From the NCBI RefSeq assembly GCF_020166435.1, contig NZ_JAINZP010000026.1, forward strand, positions 1-60,037: a stretch of 60,037 nt of DNA. Direction: 5' to 3'. Positions 26,645 through 35,118 of this stretch are shown here, piece after piece. The notes beneath the pieces are model-generated. The model saw only the letters and a program-made list of their open reading frames with translations, did no database searches and was not told the origin of the DNA. The first letter of the stretch is position 1; the number at the start of each line of letters is the position of its first letter. This stretch comes from Pectobacterium versatile. GTDB lineage: Bacteria; Pseudomonadota; Gammaproteobacteria; Enterobacterales; Enterobacteriaceae. The position numbers were made by a program, and so were the translations under genes.

Positions 26645-26972
26645 TCACTTCTTCCGCCAAACAGACATACCATTTGAAGTTATTTCAATAAGTTGTCCGT
26701 CATTATCGTAGTGACAGAACCATTCATCCTTACTAGCCCACCCTTTGAAATGCGGCCTGAAGTCGTACCCTATTTATTTTTACCCGAAGGAACGAGATTC
26801 ATCATTATCAGCGGCCGGACAGGGTATAAGGTCGTTTGGACTGATGAGACAGGCTAGATACTACTTCCTGCTTCTGTCTGAATCCATCATTTCCCCATCT
26901 TTCGTCTTTCTCGTCATGCACGTCGTACAGTGCGAGTAGTATTGTTCGTGGGTAAGATCAAATGTGTTTTAT
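26645..26972 (-). pseudogene. Decayed gene remnant upstream of the SUKH gene
   Basis: On the minus strand, frames chained across one in-frame TAG and one frameshift read TFDLTHEQYYSHCTTC, GEMMDSDRSRK, then YLACLISPNDLIPCPAADN, then YDFRPHFKGWASKDEWFC and EITSNGMSVWRKK with a stop at 26645-26647. The pieces are protein-like and in order, so this is the 3' part of a broken gene, on the same strand as and just before the SUKH gene. The family is not recognised; a toxin or another immunity gene are both possible. Confidence 0.5.
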
Positions 26973-26987
26973 TAGCAGGAAAGTAAA

Positions 26988-27012
26988 AACGCCCTGAGAA
27001 TCTCAGGGCGTT
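26988..27012 (-). terminator. Terminator of yagU
   Basis: AACGCCCTGAGA and TCTCAGGGCGTT form a near-perfect inverted repeat; the usable stem is CCCTGA/TCAGGG plus the outer pairs. Read on the minus strand it ends in GTTTTTACTTT, a U-tract, 113 bp after the yagU stop. Confidence 0.75.
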
Positions 27013-27124
27013 CGGGAATGGACTAAAACTTCCACTGCTAAATTATTTTATTACCAAATAATAGCGCGATACTGAAAATAATAAGCGTCGAAATATTTAA
27101 CATTATCTAAAATAAAATCACGAC

Positions 27125-27739
27125 TTATCGTGAAGCATTCAACGGAATCTCTGGATCAGGTTCGTGAGTCATGCGGTTACGTAAATCACGACGAATAATT
27201 TCAATAGACCAGAACCAAATGAGGTGGCCTACGATTTCTGATACATGTTCATACCAAGGGAGAACAAACAGAGACGGCGTGAGGCCCATCAACGGAAATG
27301 AAATCATATGGACAAACAGTTGAGCCAGTGCACCAGCCAGCAGACCCTGCCATAGTTTTATTTTAGGAAACACCTCTGCAACAACGCAATAACCCAAAGC
27401 AAAAACAATAGAAAAAATAATATGCGTCACACCAACCCAATTGAATACATGGCCGGCAAAGGTATAAACCGCCGCATTAGGGTCAACAACCCCAAGCCAA
27501 TCGCGTAAAAAAATGTAGGGTGGGTTAAGAAAATTACGAGAGCAATCAATTTGCTCGGCAGCTCTAATCAGTGACTCAGGCGCACAAGCACCGCTAAACA
27601 TATCAGTAGGGCTGCGTGGAGGAAGCGGATTTTCTGCGCCCCACTTTACAAAAGAAGAAACAATACCTGCAATCAAGCCAATAAAAGCAGCTAATCCATA
27701 GCGTCTCCGAGAGGGAGGTGTTTGTTCAAAAAATTTCAT
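27125..27739 (-). CDS. yagU: YagU family inner-membrane protein (DUF1440)
   Basis: A 204-residue protein, the same length as E. coli YagU and almost identical in [54 protein letters not shown] and [12 protein letters not shown]. Three to four transmembrane segments are predicted. YagU is reported to contribute to acid resistance; the mechanism is unknown. It is a single gene with its own terminator. Confidence 0.93.
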   Translation of the reverse strand: MKFFEQTPPSRRRYGLAAFIGLIAGIVSSFVKWGAENPLPPRSPTDMFSGACAPESLIRAAEQIDCSRNFLNPPYIFLRDWLGVVDPNAAVYTFAGHVFNWVGVTHIIFSIVFALGYCVVAEVFPKIKLWQGLLAGALAQLFVHMISFPLMGLTPSLFVLPWYEHVSEIVGHLIWFWSIEIIRRDLRNRMTHEPDPEIPLNASR

Positions 27740-28362
27740 TTTTTTACCAATCTAACTATTAAAGGTTATAGTCTTACATAGGTATCATGTACTTATAAAG
27801 ATGTTAATTGATATATTGAACAACCTCGCTAGTATATTTTGTTATTAGCAATGTGATTTTAAATTTTTATCACACAGAAAAATGAGGGCATTAGTTGATT
27901 TTTTGTGAAACCTTTATTAAAAAATTGAAAAACCAGATTCGATAAAATATACAAAATGTATATTTATTCCGAGAAAAATGAATACAACTCGCCAATAAAT
28001 AGTCGATAAAAAATAGTTTGGTTATTTTTTTGTGAAACCATAACAGTGTAGTCACTCACTCTCTGTGGGATGAGGAAACTCAGCAAACCGCATCCCATCT
28101 CCCTGTCTTACTCTTACTTAATTCTGCCGGAACCCATCTGAGTGCTGATGTGCCTCACGCAAAAGAAAATCATATAACCCGTTAATTTTAATTAAAAAAA
28201 TCATCAAAAATGAACATAAAAGCGTCTCATCAACCGTTTTTGTCATATATATTTTTATGGAATTGAAAATCCATTTTTATTCTTTTACATGCATAAGACC
28301 GCCCACTAGAGTAGCGAAAGACCGCCGTGTATGGCCTCATGTCATCGTAAAGGACACAGGGA
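27740..28362. promoter_or_regulatory. AT-rich intergenic region yagU / ABC operon
   Basis: More than 600 bp with no credible gene. It contains two exact copies of TTTTTTGTGAAACC (27899-27912 and 28026-28039), 127 bp apart, and an inverted repeat TGGGATG/CATCCCA near 28068-28101 that could fold into a hairpin. It must hold divergent promoters for yagU and the transporter operon. No regulator was identified. Confidence 0.4.
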
Positions 28363-29976
28363 ATGGAAAAAAATCACCCGCAAGTTACGACTCTCGCAGC
28401 AGGATTACTCACGCTGCTTTTCGCACTCAATCCCGGTGCTTACGCTGCACAAAGCGGTGAAAAACCGGTATCCGGTGGTATTCTGAACGTAGGTCTGGGT
28501 AGCGATACGCCGATCATCGACCCGCACATTACGGCCTATGGCGTAACAGCGCTGATTTCCCGCAACGTGGTCGATTCACTGGTAGGACAGGCGGAAGATA
28601 ACCGCTTTACGCCCTGGTTGGCGGAAAGCTGGAAAATTAACGACAACAACACCGAGTACACTTTCCACCTGCGCAAGGACGTGACGTTCAGCGACGGCAC
28701 CAAGCTGGATGCGGAAGCGGTAAAATACAACATTGAGCGTATTCTCGATCCGAAAACCACCTCCAGCTACGCGAAATCGCTGTTAGGTCCTATCGACAAG
28801 ATCTCAACGCCGGATGACTATACGATTGTGCTCCACTACAGCTCACCGTTTGCGGCGCTGTTACAGGGCCTGAGCCTGCCATATCTGGGCATTCAATCGC
28901 CGACGTACCTGAAGAAAACACCAAACACCAGCACCACCGTGGTGGGTTCCGGTCCGTTTATTCTTGATTCCTTTGTGAAAGGCAGCGGCAGCAAGCTGAC
29001 GAAGCGCCCTGATTACAACTGGGGACCGGGTTATGCCAAGCACACTGGCCCAGCCTATCTGGATGGTCTGGTGTTCAAATATCTGCCAGAAGCGTCGGTT
29101 CGCCTTGGCGCACTGAGCAGCGGCCAGATTCAGGCCATTGACGCCGTGCCGCCTGCCAATTTCCCGACGGTGAAGCGCAATCCAAAGCTGGAAGTGATTA
29201 CCTATGAGAACCCGGGCGTTAACCGCGTACTCTATCTCAACACCACCAGAGGCCCTTTCCAGGATGTCGCGGTGCGTAAGGCATTCCAGAGCGCGGTAGA
29301 TACCAACGCGGCAGTGAAAGTTGCCTTCTTCGGTACACTGAAAGCCGCCGATAACGTTCTCGGCCCGGCCACGCTGTACTACGATCCGAGCGTCGCGTCC
29401 CGCTGGGGCTTTGATGTGAAAAAAGCCAACGAACTGCTGGATAACGCAGGTTGGAAACAGAAAGACGGCGAGGGCTTCCGTACTAAAGATGGCAAGCGCC
29501 TAAGCGTCAGCTTCGTTTACGCCTCAACCAACGTTGAAGCCGCAGATGTCGCGCTGTTCCAGGCGGTGCAATATCAGGTGAAGCAGGCAGGCTTCGAAGT
29601 CAAACTGACGCCAGTTGATGCGGGTGAATTCACCACACGCACCAATGCCAACGAGTACGATATCGCCTCTAACTTCTTCGTGCGCGCAGAGCCAGACATT
29701 CTGCGTACCGTGTTCGATTCGGCCTATGCGCCACCGAACGGTAACGGCTTTACTCGCATCAGCGTGCTGGACGGTAAACTGAGAAAAGCCATTGGCGCGG
29801 GTGACGCGGAACGTAAACAGCTCTACAGCGAAATACAGCGTGAGGTCATCGATCAGGCGTATGTTGTTCCGCTGTATGTTCCAGCCTACCAACTCGGCCT
29901 GTCCAAACAGGTACAGGGCATAAGCTGGGCCACCAACGCAAAACCGAACTTCTATGATGTCTGGATTAAACGTTAA
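28363..29976 (+). CDS. ABC transporter periplasmic substrate-binding protein (family 5)
   Basis: A 537-residue secreted protein with a signal peptide (hydrophobic core about residues 10-24, likely cleavage after AYA at 29). The peptide/nickel-binding family fold is shown by the PVSGGILNVGLGSD start, LAESWKINDNNTEYTFHLRK and DVTFSDGTKLDAEAVKYNIER. It delivers a peptide-like ligand to the permeases encoded next. The true ligand cannot be told from sequence. Its final 23 bp overlap the first permease gene. Confidence 0.88.
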   Translation: MEKNHPQVTTLAAGLLTLLFALNPGAYAAQSGEKPVSGGILNVGLGSDTPIIDPHITAYGVTALISRNVVDSLVGQAEDNRFTPWLAESWKINDNNTEYTFHLRKDVTFSDGTKLDAEAVKYNIERILDPKTTSSYAKSLLGPIDKISTPDDYTIVLHYSSPFAALLQGLSLPYLGIQSPTYLKKTPNTSTTVVGSGPFILDSFVKGSGSKLTKRPDYNWGPGYAKHTGPAYLDGLVFKYLPEASVRLGALSSGQIQAIDAVPPANFPTVKRNPKLEVITYENPGVNRVLYLNTTRGPFQDVAVRKAFQSAVDTNAAVKVAFFGTLKAADNVLGPATLYYDPSVASRWGFDVKKANELLDNAGWKQKDGEGFRTKDGKRLSVSFVYASTNVEAADVALFQAVQYQVKQAGFEVKLTPVDAGEFTTRTNANEYDIASNFFVRAEPDILRTVFDSAYAPPNGNGFTRISVLDGKLRKAIGAGDAERKQLYSEIQREVIDQAYVVPLYVPAYQLGLSKQVQGISWATNAKPNFYDVWIKR

Positions 29977-30913
29977 TCTGTACGCGCTAGGTAAACGTCT
30001 ACTCACCATTCTGGCTGTGCTCTGGGGCGCAGCCACATTGACGTTTATTGCCGTCAAACTGATCCCCGGCGATCCCGTCGCTATTCTCAGCGGCGGCGAT
30101 AACGTGGTGGATGAAGCCTATCGCGCCGTACTCATCAAACAATTTGGGCTCGATCAGCCGCTGTGGGTGCAATATCTGCGCTACTGTGGACAGGCGTTGC
30201 AGGGCGATTTTGGCGTCAGCTATCTCTACCGCCTGCCAGTCGGCAGCGTGATTAGCGATGCGATGCACGAAACCCTGCCGCTGGCGCTCGGTGGCCTGAT
30301 TCTGGCTCTGTTCCTCGCAATTACCAGCGCGCTGCTCACCGCGGGTCGCTATGGTGCGCTGCGCACTAGCGTATCGTGGCTGGAACTGACGCTGCTTAGC
30401 ACACCGGTCTACTGGATTGGTATCGTGCTATTAAGCCTGTTCAGTTTTCGCCTGCAATGGTTTCCAGTCACTGGCAACGACGGTTTTATGTCGCTGGTGT
30501 TACCGGTTATCACCCTGGGCTTGCCGATTGCAGCCATTCTAAGCCAGGTACTGCGCGACGGTTTGGAAGATGCGCTCTCCCAGCCGTTCTCGCTCACTGT
30601 ACGCACGCGCGGCGTCAGCGAAATCAGGCTGCGTTTCCGTCACGGTTTGCGCCACGCGGCGCTGGCCGCCTCAACGCTGACCGGCACCTTGCTGGCAAGC
30701 GTACTCGGCGGTTCCGTGCTGACCGAAACTGTCTTTGGCCGCGCGGGTATCGGGCAGGTCACGCTGAGTGCAATTGAAAACCGCGACATGCCGCTGGTGC
30801 TCGGCGTCGTCATGCTGTCCGCGTTCCTGTTCGTCGTCATCAATCTGCTGGTGGATGCGCTGTATCTCCTCATCGATCCCCGCTTACGCAAGAAGGCGAG
30901 CGCCCATGAGTAG
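29954..30913 (+). CDS. ABC transporter permease 1 (DppB-like)
   Basis: A 319-residue inner-membrane permease with the family opening (KRLLTILAVLWGAATLTFIAV), PGDPVAILSGG and the EAA-loop region SEIRLRFRHGLRHA. Six helices are predicted. Start ATG 29954 (or the adjacent ATG 29957) lies within the end of the binding-protein gene, so translation is coupled. Confidence 0.9.
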   Translation: MMSGLNVNLYALGKRLLTILAVLWGAATLTFIAVKLIPGDPVAILSGGDNVVDEAYRAVLIKQFGLDQPLWVQYLRYCGQALQGDFGVSYLYRLPVGSVISDAMHETLPLALGGLILALFLAITSALLTAGRYGALRTSVSWLELTLLSTPVYWIGIVLLSLFSFRLQWFPVTGNDGFMSLVLPVITLGLPIAAILSQVLRDGLEDALSQPFSLTVRTRGVSEIRLRFRHGLRHAALAASTLTGTLLASVLGGSVLTETVFGRAGIGQVTLSAIENRDMPLVLGVVMLSAFLFVVINLLVDALYLLIDPRLRKKASAHE

Positions 30914-31772
30914 TGAACCAATGCCCTTCACGCAGACGCCATCAAGAAAAACCTATCGCAGCCCATGGCTGAGCACAGCGACGCTGCTGCCTGCCGCTAT
31001 CGTTTTCCTGCTGGCGCTGGCGGTCTTTTTCCCCTCGCTGTTTACCAGCCGCACCGCCGATGAAATGGATATGGGGGCGGTATTCCAGTCGCCGAATAGC
31101 ACTTACTGGTTCGGCACCGATCAACTGGGGCGCGACATTTTTTCCCGCATTGTTCACGGCACTTCGCTGTCGCTGGGTATTGGCGTCGGCGCGATGCTGA
31201 TCGCCTGCTTCGGCGGCGTGCTGTTTGGTACGCTCTCGGTGCTCGCACCGCTGCGTATCCGTCAAGTTCTGGTACGCCTGCTGGACATCATGCTGGCGTT
31301 TCCCGATCTGTTGCTGGCGCTGCTGGTGATCGCCGTACTAGGACGCGGCCCGGAAAACACCATGCTGGCCGTCGGTCTGGCGGGGATCGCAGGTTATGCG
31401 CGTTTGATCCGTTCTCAGGTGCTGCAAGTCAGATTATCCGGCTATGTTGAGCATGCGATTGCGCTGGGCGAGCACCCGCTGTATATCGTTTTTCGCCATA
31501 TCATTCCCAATACGCTGCGTCCGCTGTTGATTGTCGCCACCATTGGCGTCGGCCACGCGGTGCTGTCCGCCTCGGCGCTGAGCTTTTTGGGATTGGGCGT
31601 CGTTCCGCCGACCGCCGAATGGGGCGCGTTACTGGCTGACGGACGCAACTTCCTTGATATCGCACCGTGGGTCAGCCTGCTGCCCGCCAGCGTCGTCGCA
31701 CTGTCGGTAATTTCCATCACGCTGCTGGGGCGTCGTTTACAGGCTATTTTGGCAAAAGGAGAGGCACGATGA
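30906..31772 (+). CDS. ABC transporter permease 2 (DppC-like)
   Basis: A 288-residue permease. The start is set at ATG 30906, which overlaps the previous gene by eight bases. It carries the DppC-type FGTDQLGRDIFSRIVHGTSLS motif, the EAA loop EHAIALGEHPLYIVFRHIIPN and a C-terminal ILLGRRLQAIL-like end. It forms the heterodimeric channel with permease 1. Confidence 0.9.
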   Translation: MSSEPMPFTQTPSRKTYRSPWLSTATLLPAAIVFLLALAVFFPSLFTSRTADEMDMGAVFQSPNSTYWFGTDQLGRDIFSRIVHGTSLSLGIGVGAMLIACFGGVLFGTLSVLAPLRIRQVLVRLLDIMLAFPDLLLALLVIAVLGRGPENTMLAVGLAGIAGYARLIRSQVLQVRLSGYVEHAIALGEHPLYIVFRHIIPNTLRPLLIVATIGVGHAVLSASALSFLGLGVVPPTAEWGALLADGRNFLDIAPWVSLLPASVVALSVISITLLGRRLQAILAKGEAR

Positions 31773-33475
31773 GCCTGAACACACTCCCTCACTCCTCTCA
31801 TTCGTCTTCAGATGCACCGGCGAAGACGCCGCTGCTACGTGTAGAGAACCTGAGTGTCACGTTTCCCAGCCCTTTCGGCCCTGTTCGTTCGGTTAAAAAT
31901 CTCTCTTTTCAGGTGAATGCTGGAGAAATTCTGGCACTGGTCGGCGAATCGGGTTCAGGAAAATCCGTCACCGCCCGCACGCTGGTGGGTCTATCCGGTG
32001 AAAACGTTGACGTACAAGCAAACGCGATTGAACTCACGCGCCATGATGGCAGCCTGTGCGATTTACGCTATCTGACTGACCGAGACTGGCGGGCGATTCG
32101 CGGCCGTGAAGTGGGCTTTGTTTTGCAGGACGCGCTGGTGTCTCTCGACCCGCTGCGCAAAATCGGTCAGGAAGTCGCCGAGCCGATTCTGACCCATCGC
32201 CTGTTGCCCCGCGAGCAAATTCCCGCCCGCGTCGCCGAACTCCTGACAAAAGCAGGCATTCCCGATCCTGAGAATCGCGCGGCGCAGTATCCACACGAGC
32301 TGTCTGGCGGCCTGCGTCAACGCGCGCTTATTGCTTCCGCGCTGGCAGCGGGTCCACAGTTGCTGATTGCCGATGAGCCCACCACCGCGCTGGATGCCAC
32401 GGTGCAAAAGCAGGTGCTGAAAGTCTTCACCGCCTTGGCACAGGCGGGGCATGGTGTTCTGTTGATCACTCACGATCTTGCCGTCGTTGCGGACGTCGCG
32501 GATCGCGTCATTGTCATGCAGCACGGCGCGCTGGTAGAAGGCGGTGAGGCGAGGCAGATCCTGTCAGCGCCGACACATCCCTACACCCGCAAGCTGCTGG
32601 CAGCGATCCCGACCGCATCTACGCGAGGAAAGTGGCTGGCCGGTGTCGATCCGCTACAGAGCGGTATTGCACCATCAGCGGCGTCTCTGGCAGCGAATCA
32701 CGCCAACACCGACGCGATAGCCCTGACGGCGGATCGCATTGCGGTGTCGTTCAAGCGCCCGGACGGTAGCCGGATGCAGGCCGTCAATCAGGTTTCTCTC
32801 CAGATCAAGCGCGGCGAAACGCTGGGTATCGTTGGGGAATCCGGCTCCGGTAAAACCACGCTGGGCAAAGTCATTTTGGCGCTGCAAAAGCCAGACAGCG
32901 GGGAAGTCCGACTCGCGGACAATGCCTGGAGCACGTTAACGGAACGCGAGCGCCGCCCGCTACGCGCCCGCATTCAGACGATCACACAGGATCCGCTCAG
33001 TTCGTTCGATCCACAATTTACCGTCGCCCAGATTCTGCGTCAGCCGCTGCGCTTGCGCCGCGATCTGAGTGACGATGAGAAACAGCGACGTATTCTGACG
33101 CTGCTGGACTATGTCGGCTTGACGCCCGATCTGCTGACCCGACGCCCTACGGCGCTGTCCGGCGGTCAACGCCAGCGCGTCTCCATCGCACAGGCGCTGG
33201 CCTCAGATCCTGAAATCCTGATCTGTGACGAGCCGGTATCGGCACTGGATGTCACTACACAGGCGCAGGTGTTGGATTTACTGGTGGCGTTGCAGCGCCA
33301 ACTGGGCCTGACGATGCTGTTCATCTCCCACGATCTGGGCGTGGTACAGCACATGAGCCACCGCATCGCGGTCATGAAGGACGGGGATATCGTAGAAACC
33401 GGGCCGGTCGAACAGATCTTCAATCAGCCGCAGCATCCTTACACGCGCCTGTTGCTCTCGACGGTGGCGGAATAG
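31769..33475 (+). CDS. ABC transporter dual ATPase (DppD-DppF fusion type)
   Basis: A 568-residue protein with two complete nucleotide-binding domains. First half: Walker A GESGSGKS, signature LSGGLRQRA, Walker B LLIADEP. Second half: GESGSGKTTLGK, LSGGQRQRVSIAQAL, ILICDEPVSALD. Each half ends in the peptide-transporter HPYTR(K)LL segment. Fused ATPases also occur in YejF and GsiA; the order here (binding protein, two permeases, fused ATPase) resembles yejABEF, but the binding protein is shorter than YejA. ATG 31769 has AAGGAGAGG upstream and overlaps permease 2 by four bases. Confidence 0.9.
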   Translation: MSLNTLPHSSHSSSDAPAKTPLLRVENLSVTFPSPFGPVRSVKNLSFQVNAGEILALVGESGSGKSVTARTLVGLSGENVDVQANAIELTRHDGSLCDLRYLTDRDWRAIRGREVGFVLQDALVSLDPLRKIGQEVAEPILTHRLLPREQIPARVAELLTKAGIPDPENRAAQYPHELSGGLRQRALIASALAAGPQLLIADEPTTALDATVQKQVLKVFTALAQAGHGVLLITHDLAVVADVADRVIVMQHGALVEGGEARQILSAPTHPYTRKLLAAIPTASTRGKWLAGVDPLQSGIAPSAASLAANHANTDAIALTADRIAVSFKRPDGSRMQAVNQVSLQIKRGETLGIVGESGSGKTTLGKVILALQKPDSGEVRLADNAWSTLTERERRPLRARIQTITQDPLSSFDPQFTVAQILRQPLRLRRDLSDDEKQRRILTLLDYVGLTPDLLTRRPTALSGGQRQRVSIAQALASDPEILICDEPVSALDVTTQAQVLDLLVALQRQLGLTMLFISHDLGVVQHMSHRIAVMKDGDIVETGPVEQIFNQPQHPYTRLLLSTVAE

Positions 33476-33594
33476 GGGTGTTGAAGCGGGAATTCATGTC
33501 GAAGCAGGAGAGTCATGTCGAATTGTCGTGGCACGCTGAATGTGACTACTCGAGCATATGGCTCCGCTGACCGATAAATCTCAGAGAGACAGTA

Positions 33595-33900
33595 TTACGG
33601 GTTTTGATAACCGGCTTCTTTTTGATGTTTAACGGTCAGTATCACTACTCTGCCGGTCAGCTCATCGTGACGGTAAAGCATCACGTACCCGCTGCTGCCG
33701 AATTCGATCACCAACTCCTGATATTCAAGGGGAAGATGTTCCACTGGTCGTCCGATATTCGGCAGCGCTTCTAACTGACGAATGCCCCGAATCAAAACTT
33801 CAGCGGCCTTTTTCGCGGCCAGCGCATTTTTGTTTTTTAGAAAATCCTGTAGACGCTGCAAATCACGCCTCGCGCGTTCTGAAACGATCACTTGTGGCAT
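33595..33900 (-). CDS. ParE/RelE-family toxin
   Basis: A 101-residue protein with the ParE pattern: QVIVSERARRDLQRLQDFL, a helical AAKKAAEVLIRGI segment, LPNIGRPVEHLP, then a beta-rich end YVMLYRHDELTGRVVILTVKHQKEAGY. ParE toxins poison DNA gyrase and RelE relatives cut mRNA; which applies is not certain, though the sequence is nearer ParE. It overlaps the antitoxin gene by 13 bases, so the pair is co-translated. Confidence 0.88.
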   Translation of the reverse strand: MPQVIVSERARRDLQRLQDFLKNKNALAAKKAAEVLIRGIRQLEALPNIGRPVEHLPLEYQELVIEFGSSGYVMLYRHDELTGRVVILTVKHQKEAGYQNP

Positions 33901-34181
33901 GCAGGTGCATCCTGTTCATGTCCAGAACCCCAGGATTCTAACCAAGTGACGGTCTCATCTGCGGTGATATGTTTGCCAGTGTCCTGATAGTCTTCCCACG
34001 CGGCCAACGCCTCTTTACGGTACTGGCTGCGTTTTTCTTCCCGCTCAACGTATTCGGCAATCGCTTCCAGCATCAGCGCATGGGCCGAGCTGTTGCGGTC
34101 ATCGGCCAGCGTTTTCAGTCGTTCTTTAATGTCCTGATCAATGCGCAGCGTCGTGGTTTGACGTGTGGTGTCAGCCATCAT
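33888..34181 (-). CDS. CopG-type (ribbon-helix-helix) antitoxin
   Basis: A 97-residue protein with an N-terminal ribbon-helix-helix DNA-binding domain (TTTLRIDQDIKERLKTLADD, then SSAHALMLEAIAEYVE) and an acidic C-terminal tail that should wrap the ParE toxin. GGAG precedes two adjacent ATGs (34181, 34178). A 35-bp palindrome directly upstream is the probable autoregulatory operator. Confidence 0.88.
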   Translation of the reverse strand: MMADTTRQTTTLRIDQDIKERLKTLADDRNSSAHALMLEAIAEYVEREEKRSQYRKEALAAWEDYQDTGKHITADETVTWLESWGSGHEQDAPACHK

Positions 34182-34188
34182 GTGCTCC

Positions 34189-34223
34189 GGTTAATATCAT
34201 TGGTGTCACCAGTGATATTAACC
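34189..34223. promoter_or_regulatory. Palindromic operator of the toxin-antitoxin operon
   Basis: A 35-bp near-perfect palindrome with arms GGTTAATATCAtTGGTG and CACCAgTGATATTAACC around a single T at 34206. It begins eight bases upstream of the antitoxin start and overlaps its ribosome-binding region, as expected for binding by the ribbon-helix-helix antitoxin. Confidence 0.75.
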
Positions 34224-34239
34224 CCGAACGATACGGGTG

Positions 34240-35094
34240 TCACTCAACATTCAGGAAGCGCTGTCGATAAGCGCTGGGCGAAACGCCGAACGCCTGATGG
34301 AACACCACAGAGAAGTAATTACTGTCCTCAAAGCCACACAGCGCGGCAACGTCGCCGATGGTTTGCAGATCATAACGCAGCAGCTCCATCGCCTTACATA
34401 GCCGCAGCTGGCGCAAGTAATGTGGCACGCTCATGCCCGTTTGCTCTTTAAAGCGCGAACGCAAACTGCGGGCGCTGAAGTGGTGCTGTTCGCAGAAGGC
34501 TTCAAAGCGGAACGGTGCCGCGATGCTGGCACGCAGCGCATTCATCAACATATCCAACTGGTGCGCATCGGCCAATTGCGGACTGTCCGGCGTGTGGCGA
34601 TAGCGCGCCGCCAGCAGCGCAATCTGCAACAACAGCGCTTCACTCAGTTGCAGCGACAGCGCATCCGATTTCATGCACTCCTGTCTCAGCGCATCCACCT
34701 TCTCACGAAGGGTATCCATACCTTCCGAACCTAAACACCAGTGGCGCTGGCTTTGTGGAAGCTCCCCGCTCGGCAGTAACGCTTGCCAATCGGCAGATAA
34801 CGTCAGGCGATTGCGAATATAGAGAATGTTGTCCAGTTCAAGCTCGTGGACGGATTCATAGCTGTGGCGATCGTTCGCGGAGACATAGAACATATCGCCG
34901 CGAGTAATACGGTACGGCACATCGTTCCAGAGGTGCAGACCATTGCCACGCCAGACGATGACGAGTTCATCAAAATCATGATGATGCAGCGGAAACACGG
35001 GCTGTGGGTGCCGTTCGGCAACCATCACGGCATTCTTGTCGGTGAGGAAATAGTCTTCAGTCTGTAATTTCAAACCCCGTATTGCTGTCGCCAT
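34240..35094 (-). CDS. rhaR: AraC-type activator RhaR
   Basis: A 284-residue regulator with an N-terminal cupin for rhamnose binding (PLHHHDFDELVIVWRGNGLH, PYRITRGDMFYV) and a C-terminal double helix-turn-helix (FCEQHHFSARSLRSRFKEQ and VAALCGFEDSNYFSVVF). These match E. coli RhaR, which senses L-rhamnose and activates rhaSR. It follows rhaS on the same strand with a 24-bp gap. Confidence 0.95.
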   Translation of the reverse strand: MATAIRGLKLQTEDYFLTDKNAVMVAERHPQPVFPLHHHDFDELVIVWRGNGLHLWNDVPYRITRGDMFYVSANDRHSYESVHELELDNILYIRNRLTLSADWQALLPSGELPQSQRHWCLGSEGMDTLREKVDALRQECMKSDALSLQLSEALLLQIALLAARYRHTPDSPQLADAHQLDMLMNALRASIAAPFRFEAFCEQHHFSARSLRSRFKEQTGMSVPHYLRQLRLCKAMELLRYDLQTIGDVAALCGFEDSNYFSVVFHQAFGVSPSAYRQRFLNVE

Positions 35095-35118
35095 TCCCTC
35101 ACCCGCAGTTGCCGTTAC

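Noticed and set aside
28257-28460. A 67-codon frame overlapping the start of the ABC binding-protein gene.
   Set aside because: It overlaps the signal-peptide region of a clear gene in another frame and lacks a ribosome-binding site.
30768-30905. N-terminal extension of the second ABC permease.
   Set aside because: The added residues overlap the first permease gene and are Ser/Cys-rich; ATG 30906 gives the normal DppC-like start.
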